Of a DNA stretch of 57,938 nt, positions 1-6,745 are shown one piece after another. Numbering within the stretch: position 1 is the first letter of the stretch; every line of letters starts with the position of its first letter. Both the position numbers and the translations under genes were made by a program. The DNA lies in assembly GCA_017446265.1 (NCBI GenBank), contig JAFSRD010000042.1:1-57938 (forward strand). The letters run 5' to 3'. The stretch is from Treponema sp. (GTDB taxonomy: Bacteria > Spirochaetota > Spirochaetia > Treponematales > Treponemataceae). The notes under the pieces are model-generated. The model was given only the letters and a program-made list of their open reading frames with translations. It was not told where the DNA came from and ran no database searches.

Positions 1-287
1 AATTAAATGAAATTGAAAAAACTTATGCTTCACAAAGTTGGACTCATATAGATTTTTTGATATACAAAAAAATAACAAAAGAACCGATTCTTGCTATTGA
101 AGTAGATGGACATAAATATCATAAAAGAGGTACAAAACAATCCGAAAGAGATTTATTGAAAAATCATATTCTTGAATTATGTAATATACCTCTATTACGC
201 ATGTCTACAACTGGCAGCGGAGAAAAAGAAAAGATAATAGGAAATTTGAGAAATATTATTTCTCAAAATATAGAAAATAACACATAA
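1..287 (+). CDS. DUF2726-like (PD-(D/E)XK-fold) domain protein, C-terminal part
   Basis: The reading frame is already open at base 3, so the 5' end lies outside the window. The visible 94 or so residues contain HIDFLIY, then a hydrophobic strand ending in AIEVDG, a basic stretch with an H-R-G-T-K-Q-S-E-R-D run, and IPLLRM. This order (Asp, then E-x-D, then a basic RD segment) matches the DUF2726 domain, a restriction-endonuclease-like fold often found at the end of larger nucleic-acid enzymes. An internal TTG at 57 is not needed as a start. The stop codon lies inside the first attC repeat, so this is the last gene of an integron cassette. The role of the full protein cannot be judged. Confidence 0.7.
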   Translation, partial: LNEIEKTYASQSWTHIDFLIYKKITKEPILAIEVDGHKYHKRGTKQSERDLLKNHILELCNIPLLRMSTTGSGEKEKIIGNLRNIISQNIENNT

Positions 288-350
288 CATGCACTTCAAA
301 GCGGATGCCGCCGTGTCAAGCTGCACCACCGTTTAAATGCGTTGTTATGT
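282..350 (+). repeat. attC recombination site 1 (integron cassette junction)
   Basis: The outer arms ACATAAC (282-288) and GTTATGT (344-350) are exact reverse complements. The inner pair CTTCAAAGCGG and CCGTTTAA pairs with one extra unpaired G on the left arm, as in the L''/L' boxes of attC sites. The core cleavage position would be between G344 and T345. The stop codon of the upstream gene lies in the left arm. Confidence 0.85.
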
Positions 351-381
351 AAATGCCCGCTACTTGGGGCGCTAAAAAAAT

Positions 382-654
382 ATGAAAAGAAAGATTTTCG
401 TTTTTCTATTACTTTTATTTTCATTCTTTATACCTTTTTCTGGATTTGAAATAATAAATAGAATTTCATTTAGTGGATTTAATAATTTTTATATTTTTAG
501 TTGGATAGGAATTTCTTATATAATTGTTCTTTTAATTTCAGCTGTCATAATATTAAAAAGTGATAACAAATTATTTTATAAATTATCTTTTATAATAATA
601 GATAGTATATATATTTTTCTTACAGGGGCTCTTATAACAATATTGATTCCATAA
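382..654 (+). CDS. Small hypothetical membrane protein (integron cassette gene)
   Basis: A 90-residue, very AT-rich gene that starts with MKRKIFVFLLLLF and has about three hydrophobic segments (residues 5-22, 40-60 and 68-88). The first could be a signal anchor. There is no clear Shine-Dalgarno sequence before the ATG. It is the first gene after attC site 1 and shares its cassette with the toxin-antitoxin pair downstream. No family is recognised. Base composition matches the neighbouring cassettes rather than the core genome. Confidence 0.55.
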   Translation: MKRKIFVFLLLLFSFFIPFSGFEIINRISFSGFNNFYIFSWIGISYIIVLLISAVIILKSDNKLFYKLSFIIIDSIYIFLTGALITILIP

Positions 655-679
655 GAAATCTTTTTCTTTTTTGAAATTG

Positions 680-708
680 TTGACATATTCAAAAAGAAAG
701 CTTATATT
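680..708 (+). promoter_or_regulatory. Promoter of the toxin-antitoxin pair, leaderless geometry
   Basis: TTGACA (680-685), a 17-bp spacer, then TATATT (703-708). The toxin ATG is at 715, so transcription would begin at or next to the start codon. This is an internal cassette promoter, so the pair need not depend on the integron Pc promoter. Confidence 0.7.
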
Positions 709-714
709 ATAATT

Positions 715-1011
715 ATGAAGTTCATTGTAGAAAGAATTCCACAGGCAAAAGCAGAAATAGAAGCTCTAGAACAAACTCAAAAAGATATGCTAGAAGCAGA
801 TTATACGAAAATTCAAGAACATGGAATTGAATTTGTTCGTGTTAAGCCGTTGCAAAAAGATATTTTTGAAATTAAAACAAATGAACTTTGTTCGCTATTC
901 AACTATACGGCTGGAAAAATTATTGTGGTTGGAGTTGTTTTTGTAAAGAAAACGCAGAAAACTCCAAAGGACAAGATAAAACTTGCAAAGCAAAGATTGA
1001 AGGAGGTCTGA
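715..1011 (+). CDS. HigB/DUF891-like toxin of a type II toxin-antitoxin system
   Basis: A 98-residue protein with the RelE/HigB-like layout: an N-terminal helix rich in Glu and Lys, a beta-rich middle (KDIFEIKTNELCSLFNY), and the C-terminal signature FVKKTQKTPKDKIKLAKQR typical of phage Gp49-like (DUF891) toxins. By family knowledge such proteins are ribosome-dependent mRNA endonucleases. The gene precedes its antitoxin candidate by one base, the toxin-first order of higBA. It has its own promoter at 680-708 and no Shine-Dalgarno sequence. Toxin-antitoxin cassettes are a known stabiliser of large integron arrays. Confidence 0.75.
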   Translation: MKFIVERIPQAKAEIEALEQTQKDMLEADYTKIQEHGIEFVRVKPLQKDIFEIKTNELCSLFNYTAGKIIVVGVVFVKKTQKTPKDKIKLAKQRLKEV

Positions 1012-1012
1012 T

Positions 1013-1300
1013 ATGGATTATGTTTTTGTAAAAGATTCAGAAGGTTATGTTTTCAAAAAATTAGAGTCAGAAATTTCTCCAGATGAAAAAGTCATCTCTG
1101 AAAAGGAATACATGAAAGTATCAGGGCTTGCCTCTTATGAAAAGAAATTTGGTCATGGCGGTGCAAGGGAAAATGCTGGAAGAAAGCAAAAGTTTTCATT
1201 GCCTCTAAAGTTTCAAATAAGAGTGACAAAAGAAGAAAAAGATTTTATCGCTTATGCAAGAGAGCATAATTTAAACTATTCTGCTTTGATGCAGATGTAA
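1013..1300 (+). CDS. Putative antitoxin with GGARENAGRK motif and RHH-like tail
   Basis: A 95-residue protein starting one base after the toxin stop, with a strong Shine-Dalgarno sequence (GGAGG) inside the toxin's last codons, so translation is coupled. It lacks the Xre-type helix-turn-helix usual for HigA. A central basic motif GGARENAGRK is followed by KFQIRVTKEEKDFIAYAREH and NYSALM, which resembles a short ribbon-helix-helix unit (strand, two helices). The N-terminal half is acidic and could contact the toxin. The antitoxin role is inferred from position; the fold is inferred from pattern only. Confidence 0.55.
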   Translation: MDYVFVKDSEGYVFKKLESEISPDEKVISEKEYMKVSGLASYEKKFGHGGARENAGRKQKFSLPLKFQIRVTKEEKDFIAYAREHNLNYSALMQM

Positions 1301-1304
1301 TATC

Positions 1305-1370
1305 ACATAACATGCACTTCAAAGCGGATTTTGCGGTCAAGCCGCAAAACCGTTTAAGCCTATGTTATGT
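1305..1370 (+). repeat. attC recombination site 2
   Basis: Arms ACATAAC (1305-1311) and GTTATGT (1364-1370) are exact reverse complements. The inner boxes CTTCAAAGCGG and CCGTTTAAG again carry the extra G. The centre forms a near-perfect stem (TTTTGCGG, loop TCAA, then GCCGCAAAA). It is 66 bp long and nearly identical to site 1 in its outer half. Confidence 0.88.
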
Positions 1371-1400
1371 TCACACGCCACTGGCATGCTTGGAGGAAAA

Positions 1401-2234
1401 ATGAGAAAAGTTTTTTTATTACTTATTATTCCTTTTTTTTGTGTTTTATCCTTTTCCCAAGATAGTTCAATAAGTAAATATTCAAAAGAAATTGATTGTG
1501 AATATCCAGAAACATATAACGTATCACATTATTTACAATCTGCTGTGGATAAAATTGATTTGGAAAAATATAAAACCATTATTCGAAATGGAGATATTTC
1601 TGCTATTGAAAAACCGTATTTAAATGACCTTCAGTTAGGAGTCTTATCAAAAACCGAGCTAAAATTATTTAGAAATTTATTCTACGCAAAAAAAGGATAT
1701 ATTTTCTCAGATAATGAACTAGAAAAATACTATAAACAGTTTGATTGGTATAAACCAACTACTAAAAATGTCACTTTTACTGATTTAGAACAAATTGCAA
1801 TAAACAAAATAAAAGTATTTGAATCTGAGTCAACTATAAAATATGATTACGAAGATAGAAATATCTTATGGGAAGTATGGTATGGTGGAGCCGACCAAAG
1901 AGGTCATTTGTTAAGATTAAATAAAGATAAAACTTTTGTATATAAGCCAGTTGAAACTATAAATAGATTACAATATATATACGGAAAATGGTCTATCTCT
2001 AAAAATAAAATTGTTTTATCTGTTGAATCAGAAGAGGTACTTTTTGGGGGCTATGTTGTTGCACATCCTAATACTCCATATATAGACAAAGCTACTCCTG
2101 CAATAATTACATTTGAAAAACCAATAAAAATTACATTACCTTTAAATGAAAGTGAAGCCTATAAAGAATATAATTTTACATGGAGTGAGAAATGGATAAT
2201 GATTGGTTCAGCCGATTGTTATATTTCTGAATAG
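1401..2234 (+). CDS. Secreted YARHG-domain protein (integron cassette gene)
   Basis: The ATG at 1401 is chosen because GGAGGAAAA directly precedes it and the protein then begins with a clean signal peptide (MRKVFLLLIIPFFCVLSFSQ). An upstream in-frame ATG at 1362 lies in the attC core. The 277-residue product carries a YARHG-type domain: FRNLFYAKKGYIFSDNEL, then KYYKQFDWYKP. YARHG domains are extracellular and of unknown function, possibly peptidoglycan or surface associated. The C-terminal third (WEVWYGGADQRGH onward) is a beta-rich stretch that could be a separate fold. It is the only gene between attC sites 2 and 3. Confidence 0.75.
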   Translation: MRKVFLLLIIPFFCVLSFSQDSSISKYSKEIDCEYPETYNVSHYLQSAVDKIDLEKYKTIIRNGDISAIEKPYLNDLQLGVLSKTELKLFRNLFYAKKGYIFSDNELEKYYKQFDWYKPTTKNVTFTDLEQIAINKIKVFESESTIKYDYEDRNILWEVWYGGADQRGHLLRLNKDKTFVYKPVETINRLQYIYGKWSISKNKIVLSVESEEVLFGGYVVAHPNTPYIDKATPAIITFEKPIKITLPLNESEAYKEYNFTWSEKWIMIGSADCYISE

Positions 2235-2242
2235 TAAAAAAC

Positions 2243-2309
2243 GCCTGACAAAGGTTCGTAGCCGACAACGCAATCGAGCTGCGCCATCGTTTAAGATGGC
2301 ATGTTATGC
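2243..2309 (+). repeat. attC recombination site 3 (divergent)
   Basis: The right core GTTATGC (2303-2309) is intact, while the left arm is a weaker GCCTGAC (2243-2249). The inner right box ATCGTTTAAG is kept, but the left inner box is hard to align. It has the same length (67 bp) and same relation to flanking genes as the other sites. It probably came with a cassette of different origin. Confidence 0.65.
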
Positions 2310-2348
2310 TCGCAGCCTACTGGGCTGGTGATGGTAAGGAAGGGGAAA

Positions 2349-3218
2349 ATGAAAATCAAAAAAATTAGTAGTGTCGTGTGCTTTTTATTAAGTTTTTCAG
2401 TTGTATTTGGAAAAGATTATTCAGATGAATTTAAAAAAGTTTTCCAAAGTAGTGATTATAAAAAAGTTGAATCGATATTAAGCGATTGGGAAAAAGAAGA
2501 GCCAAATAATCCTGAAATGCTAATTGCCTATTTTAACTATTATTTAAATAGAAAAATGGAATCCGTTGTGACTATGGGACAAATGGATGACGGAAGATAT
2601 GGATTATATGATAGAAAAACATTTAAACAGGAAGATGTTAAAACTGGCGTTTCATATTTAGACAAAGCATTAAAAAACAATCCAGACAGATTAGATATTC
2701 ATTTTGGAAAATGCTCATCATTACTACAATCTGAAAATTACGAAGAAGCATGCTTTACAATTGTTGAACTTTTAGAAACATCAATTAAAGTAAGAAATAA
2801 TTGGAAATGGTCTAACGGACAGCCAATTCCTCAAAACGAAGGAGAAGACGCTTTGTTCTCTGGAATAAATGATTATTGTCCAGTTTTGTTTACTCGCTTA
2901 GGTGTAGAAAACACAAATTTTAAAAAGGTTATAAATGCAATAGAAAAACTTTATCCAAATAATAATATTGGATTAAATTGGTGTGCTAGATTTTATTCTC
3001 AAAGTGGTAATAATAAAAAAGCAATTTCATTCTTAAAGAGGGCATACGAATTAAACAAATCAGATTACATTGTACTTGGAAATCTTGGTTATTTGTACGA
3101 ACTTGAAACTAATTATAAAGAAGCAAGAAAGTGCTATGACGCAATGTCTAAAATGGATAATCCAACTGCAAAACAATATGCAAAAGAGTATTTAGATGCA
3201 ATAAAAGATAAAGAATAA
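2349..3218 (+). CDS. Secreted tetratricopeptide-repeat protein (integron cassette gene)
   Basis: The start is set at 2349, after AAGGAAGGGGAAA, giving a signal peptide (MKIKKISSVVCFLLSFSVVFG). The 289-residue product is helical with TPR-like pairs: residues around 30-60 (EFKKVFQSSDYKKVESIL...EEPNNPEM), 90-130 (YLDKALKNNPDRLDIHFGKC) and most clearly the C-terminal AISFLKRAYELNKSDYIVLG and YKEARKCYDAMSKMDNP. By family, a periplasmic protein-protein scaffold. It is the last complete cassette gene. No enzyme motif is visible. Confidence 0.75.
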   Translation: MKIKKISSVVCFLLSFSVVFGKDYSDEFKKVFQSSDYKKVESILSDWEKEEPNNPEMLIAYFNYYLNRKMESVVTMGQMDDGRYGLYDRKTFKQEDVKTGVSYLDKALKNNPDRLDIHFGKCSSLLQSENYEEACFTIVELLETSIKVRNNWKWSNGQPIPQNEGEDALFSGINDYCPVLFTRLGVENTNFKKVINAIEKLYPNNNIGLNWCARFYSQSGNNKKAISFLKRAYELNKSDYIVLGNLGYLYELETNYKEARKCYDAMSKMDNPTAKQYAKEYLDAIKDKE

Positions 3219-3219
3219 A

Positions 3220-3285
3220 GCATAACACAGTTTTCAAAGCCGAGAATGCGGTCAAGCCGCGTTGTGGTTTAAAACATAGTTATGT
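3220..3285 (+). repeat. attC recombination site 4, last in the array
   Basis: GCATAAC (3220-3226) pairs with GTTATGT (3279-3285) apart from the end base. The inner TTTTCAAAGCCG and TGGTTTAAAA boxes keep the extra G, and the central stem is GCGG, TCAA, then CCGC. No further site is seen to the right, so the cassette array ends here. Confidence 0.85.
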
Positions 3286-3386
3286 GGACGCCCGCTACTT
3301 GAGGCGGAAAAATTATAAAGGTATGACATTTCTCCCCAAAAAATGAATTGAAAGATTGGACGGATTTTGCTTTAACAAATTAAAAA

Positions 3387-3427
3387 AAATCCCCTGTCGG
3401 TGCTGGCTTGGCAGGCGAGGGGGGCTT
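3387..3427 (-). terminator. Possible terminator for the leftward decayed gene
   Basis: Read leftward, CCCCT and AGGGG arms enclose a GC-rich loop and are followed by ATTTTTTTTAA. The stem is short and imperfect inside, so confidence is low. Confidence 0.35.
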
Positions 3428-3541
3428 TCTTGTTCAGACTTGTTTCTATTGCAACAAAGATTAGCAGCTGTAAATTGGTAGGAATTAATTGTAAGCCACA
3501 GATTTAAGTTTCTGCGGAACTGATATTGAGTAAAACTGTTT

Positions 3542-3803
3542 TTACGCTGCCTCAAGAAGCTGACCTACTTCCTCTGCCGCCAATGCATTGACATGCGCCG
3601 CGAGCGACGAGTCAAATAATTTCCTTGCAGTTTGAGGCTGTCCAAAAAGAATCAAATGCGGCGATTGGCTTGTCGAAACCACTGCATATAGTGCATGTAG
3701 TGCATATAGTCATTTCAACAGGATCAATGACCATATGCTGTAACCTTTTTTCCGTTTTGCTGTTTATTTGATGTAAGCATAGTTTACAAACAAAGGCTGT
3801 CAT
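3542..3803 (-). pseudogene. Decayed reading frame with a strong ribosome-binding site
   Basis: Read leftward, AAAGGAGGAAAA directly precedes the ATG at 3803. The frame encodes MTAFVCKLCLHQINSK and continues for 63 codons. A better-looking protein segment (SPHLILFGQPQTARKLFDSS, then LAAHVNALAAEEVGQLLEAA and a stop at 3542-3544) lies in a neighbouring frame over the same distal DNA. The switch falls close to three tandem copies of a 9-bp unit (TGCATATAG-like, 3684-3710). I read this as one gene broken by a frameshift near the repeat. The family is not recognised. It could also be two unrelated short frames. Confidence 0.35.
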
Positions 3804-3837
3804 TTTTCCTCCTTTTGATGGCAGCCTTTCTTTTTTT
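3791..3837 (+). terminator. Rightward terminator-like hairpin
   Basis: AAAGGCTG pairs with CAGCCTTT, with an additional TCA/TGA pair inside, followed by CTTTTTTTT. The hairpin encloses the start region of the leftward broken frame. Confidence 0.5.
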
Positions 3838-3879
3838 TGCCTGTGTGCGTATCGTGCCGTGCTTCGTCACATGTACACG

Positions 3880-3908
3880 TTTACATCTCCAAGACGGTGT
3901 GTTATAAT
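3880..3908 (+). promoter_or_regulatory. dgt promoter, leaderless geometry
   Basis: TTTACA (3880-3885), a 17-bp spacer and a perfect TATAAT (3903-3908). The dgt ATG is at 3918, nine bases after the -10 box, and no Shine-Dalgarno sequence is present. Confidence 0.75.
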
Positions 3909-3917
3909 CACACTTGT

Positions 3918-5189
3918 ATGAAAGACTCTTTCAGAGGTGTACGCTGCAACCAAGAGCGTGAAAATTGGCAATCATGTGTTGCACGGGAAAACTCGCTCTA
4001 CAATCGTGGCAATGAAATACGTTCCGATTTTGAGCGCGACTATACGCGTCTTTTGCACTGTCAAGCATTTAGCCGTCTTAAGCACAAAACGCAAGTGTTT
4101 TTTGCGCCGCACAACGACCACACGTGTACGCGCATGGAGCATGTGTTGCACGTTGTATCTGTCGCTTCCACAATTGCAAAATATCTTGGTTTGAATGCTC
4201 AGCTTGCTTCCGCGATTGCAATTGGCCATGACATCGGTCATGCGCCGTTTGGTCACCACGGAGAGGCGTGCATCAACTCGCTGCTTGAGCAACAAGAAGG
4301 CGTGAACGCACCGAAAAAATTCTGGCATGAGCGCAACAGCCTTTTTTTTGCAGATTTCATTGAAACACTTGCTGACCCAGACGGCTTTCAGCAGCCGCTC
4401 GACTTAACATATGCGGTGCGTGACGGACTTATCTGCCACTGCGGAGAAATTGACCAGCAGGGAATCATGCCGCGTACAGAAGCGATTGACTTATATTCGA
4501 TAAAGCGACCGGGCATTGTGCAGCCGTACACCTGGGAAGGGTGTGTTGTCAAAGTTGCAGACAAAATCGCATATCTTGGGCGTGACATTGAAGACGCGCG
4601 TTCATATCATATGCTCGACATGACATCGTATCGCGAGTTGCGCGAGATAGTTGCATCTACGCTCGGCATTGAAGGCAAGGCGGCGCATGCGTTTCGGAGC
4701 GGTAAAGCGGTAAACACAACAGTATTGATAAATGATTTGATTGTGAATTTGTGCGAGCAGTCGAGTCCTGAAAAAGGATTGTGCTTTTCTGACGATTATT
4801 TCAAGTTCATCGTGGAAATAAAAAAATTCAACTACAAGCGCATTTACAAGCACTGGCGGCTCGGCGAATTTAAACAGTACGCTACAGGAATTATTAAAAC
4901 ACTGTACAACGTGCTTATGCGTGTGCAGCCATATGCGCAAACCGGACGCGCCTCGCTTGCGCTCCGCTACTATCCGAACTTGTGCGCCACTTACGAAGAT
5001 TGGTTAATAAAATATGCAAACTACAAAGTGCGCGGTAAGGAAAACCGCAAGCAGCTTTTGCGCTACAATACGCGTGAAGTGTTTGACATATACGACAACG
5101 AATCGTACCAAAAATGTGTCGTCGAGTATATCTCTGGCATGACAGATCAGTTTGCAATCTGTGTATATGAAGAGATAATCACGTTTTAA
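3918..5189 (+). CDS. dgt: Deoxyguanosinetriphosphate triphosphohydrolase (HD-domain dGTPase)
   Basis: A 423-residue cytoplasmic HD-superfamily enzyme that hydrolyses dGTP (and in homologues other dNTPs) to the nucleoside and triphosphate. Visible motifs are NRGNEIRSDFERDYTRLLHC, AFSRLKHKTQVF, the metal-binding HTCTRMEHVLHV and the HD pair in AIAIGHDIGHAPFGHHGE. Later, VKVADKIAYLGRDIEDA supplies the last conserved Asp. The ATG at 3918 is chosen because the protein similarity begins there (MKDSFRG) and the promoter ends nine bases before it. It is the first core gene after the integron border, likely monocistronic. Confidence 0.92.
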   Translation: MKDSFRGVRCNQERENWQSCVARENSLYNRGNEIRSDFERDYTRLLHCQAFSRLKHKTQVFFAPHNDHTCTRMEHVLHVVSVASTIAKYLGLNAQLASAIAIGHDIGHAPFGHHGEACINSLLEQQEGVNAPKKFWHERNSLFFADFIETLADPDGFQQPLDLTYAVRDGLICHCGEIDQQGIMPRTEAIDLYSIKRPGIVQPYTWEGCVVKVADKIAYLGRDIEDARSYHMLDMTSYRELREIVASTLGIEGKAAHAFRSGKAVNTTVLINDLIVNLCEQSSPEKGLCFSDDYFKFIVEIKKFNYKRIYKHWRLGEFKQYATGIIKTLYNVLMRVQPYAQTGRASLALRYYPNLCATYEDWLIKYANYKVRGKENRKQLLRYNTREVFDIYDNESYQKCVVEYISGMTDQFAICVYEEIITF

Positions 5190-5258
5190 GCAAGCGCATG
5201 AAATCATTTAAGATAACGGTGCTGTCAATATAACACAAATACAGGAAACAAAGCTGTA

Positions 5259-5288
5259 TTGACATAAAAACAAAACTATTCATAATTA
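5259..5288 (+). promoter_or_regulatory. Promoter of the PilZ gene, leaderless geometry
   Basis: TTGACA (5259-5264), an 18-bp spacer and TAATTA (5283-5288). The start codon is at 5295, about where transcription should begin. Confidence 0.55.
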
Positions 5289-5294
5289 ATAATC

Positions 5295-5684
5295 ATGTGT
5301 GCGGCACATCGCAAGTCCATTCGCTTTGACGACATTGGTAAAATAGAAGCTCCACAAATCTGCGCGTTGCCCGGCGTGCTCGACAACATAAGCAAAGACG
5401 GCTGCAAAGTGCGTTTTCCGTTTCCTATTGCTGTTGACCTTGAAAATGAATACGAATTGAAAGTAACGCCTGCGCAAAAGGCGGGTGAAAACGTTCACGA
5501 ACCGTTTACCGTTTTATGCATTCCGCGTTGGGTACGAGAAGTGGGCGGCACAACAGAAATAGGTTTTAGCATTTTGCGCTCGCCTGAATATAACCGCGTT
5601 GTTTCATATATTCAAAGTCTTGCCGAAGAAAAAAATCAATTTGATGAGCGTCAAGCAAGCGGCTCTGTATGGCAGTTCGCATAG
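5295..5684 (+). CDS. PilZ-domain protein (probable c-di-GMP receptor)
   Basis: A 129-residue single-domain protein. The c-di-GMP binding signature is present: RKSIR (R-x-x-x-R, residues 6-10) and DNISKDG (D/N-x-S-x-x-G) about 25 residues later, followed by a beta-rich stretch. By family knowledge, PilZ proteins bind c-di-GMP and regulate motility or surface processes. Its 3' end overlaps the next gene by 16 bp, so it is probably co-transcribed with the RlmM-like methyltransferase. It pairs logically with the diguanylate cyclase at 54559. Confidence 0.8.
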   Translation: MCAAHRKSIRFDDIGKIEAPQICALPGVLDNISKDGCKVRFPFPIAVDLENEYELKVTPAQKAGENVHEPFTVLCIPRWVREVGGTTEIGFSILRSPEYNRVVSYIQSLAEEKNQFDERQASGSVWQFA

Positions 5685-6661
5685 AAAAACTTTCCGGCAC
5701 GGCATTCCTCTCGTTTCCTGACAGGTATAATTATCTTGTTACGGAATTGCGTGAACGTTTTGGATGCGACATGTCCTCTGTGCTTCTTAATGGCGACATG
5801 CTGTATGTGGAGCGCACATTTGCTGCACCTGCTGCAAAAGAATGCACATCGTTTTCCAGCATCCCCTATTTTTGTCGATGTGCAATGACAGAGCCGTTTT
5901 TGCTCCACTTTGACTCTATAGGAGAAGCGGCTCATGCGCTCAAAAACATGCAGCGCAACTGGGCGCCGTACACGTATCAACTTTTCAGGCGGAGCGCGCT
6001 CATTCAGGAAAAACTGCCGTATGTCAATCTAAAGACGCGGACATTTCCGTGCCGCATACCGAAGTCACCCATTGGATTGTACACGCTGCTTGACGAGCAC
6101 ACGATTCTTGCTTCCAGCACTACGACGAGTTTTTTGCCTTCTGGTGCAATCCAGTTTGAAGAAAATCATACAGAGCCGCCGAGCCGCGCGTACTTAAAAT
6201 TGCAGGAGGCGCTTACGATGATGCAGCTCTTATTTGATGCAGCGTTGCCGCAAAAAGGGGAGCGCTGTTTTGAAGCGGGTGCGAGTCCTGGCGGCTGGAC
6301 ATGGCAGCTTGTGCAACTTGGATGCACCGTACTCGCCGTTGACCGTTCGCCGCTTGCGAAACCGCTTATGGAGAACAACCTTGTTACGTTCCGTGCGCAC
6401 GATGCGTTCACTATTCCCGTGCAAGAGATAGGCGCGTGCGACTGGGTGTTCAGCGACGTGATTTGCTATCCAGTGCGATTGTTTGAGTGGATTCAAAAAT
6501 GGATTGCAAGCGGCCTTGCAAAGAATATGATTTGCACGATTAAAATGCAAGGCGCAATTGACTGGCAACTTGTTGACAAGTTTGCTGCAATTCCCAAAAG
6601 CCGCGTCGTGCACTTGAATTACAACAAGCACGAACTTACATGGTTATATTGCTCATCATAA
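5669..6661 (+). CDS. RlmM-like 23S rRNA 2'-O-ribose methyltransferase
   Basis: A 330-residue protein with an N-terminal THUMP-like region and a C-terminal FtsJ/RrmJ-type SAM methyltransferase. Motif I is CFEAGASPGGWTW (about residue 200), with a downstream acidic residue VLAVDRS. The catalytic K-D-K-E set is suggested by the early KLQEAL lysine, SDVICYP, TIKMQ and the final NKHELTWLYC. The E. coli homologue RlmM methylates C2498. The start overlaps the PilZ gene by 16 bp. RlmM identity is likely; a related FtsJ-like enzyme is the alternative. Confidence 0.8.
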   Translation: MAVRIEKLSGTAFLSFPDRYNYLVTELRERFGCDMSSVLLNGDMLYVERTFAAPAAKECTSFSSIPYFCRCAMTEPFLLHFDSIGEAAHALKNMQRNWAPYTYQLFRRSALIQEKLPYVNLKTRTFPCRIPKSPIGLYTLLDEHTILASSTTTSFLPSGAIQFEENHTEPPSRAYLKLQEALTMMQLLFDAALPQKGERCFEAGASPGGWTWQLVQLGCTVLAVDRSPLAKPLMENNLVTFRAHDAFTIPVQEIGACDWVFSDVICYPVRLFEWIQKWIASGLAKNMICTIKMQGAIDWQLVDKFAAIPKSRVVHLNYNKHELTWLYCSS

Positions 6662-6745
6662 ATGAGTTGATACGCTGAAAAATCTGCGGCATATCTTTGT
6701 ATCCGCGTTCAACTTCAATTCTTTTGAAATCATCTGTTCACCTTA

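Larger units (their letters stand above)
3286..3836. other. Array border without an intact gene
   Basis: This 551-bp stretch starts with the same short GC-rich hairpin (GCCCGCTACTTGAGGCG) that follows the other cassette cores, so it may be the remains of a last cassette. It then holds a leftward hairpin with a T-run (3387-3427), a broken leftward reading frame (3542-3803) with a 9-bp tandem repeat, and a rightward terminator-like hairpin (3791-3837). Base composition shifts from cassette-like to core-like across it. Confidence 0.55.

Noticed and set aside
1362..1400. Upstream in-frame ATG as the start of the YARHG gene
   Set aside because: It lies inside the attC core and adds residues without a signal peptide; the ATG at 1401 has a good Shine-Dalgarno sequence.
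3313..3555. 80-codon leftward frame in the array border
   Set aside because: It starts at TTG without a ribosome-binding site, overlaps the terminator-like hairpin and has no protein-like pattern.
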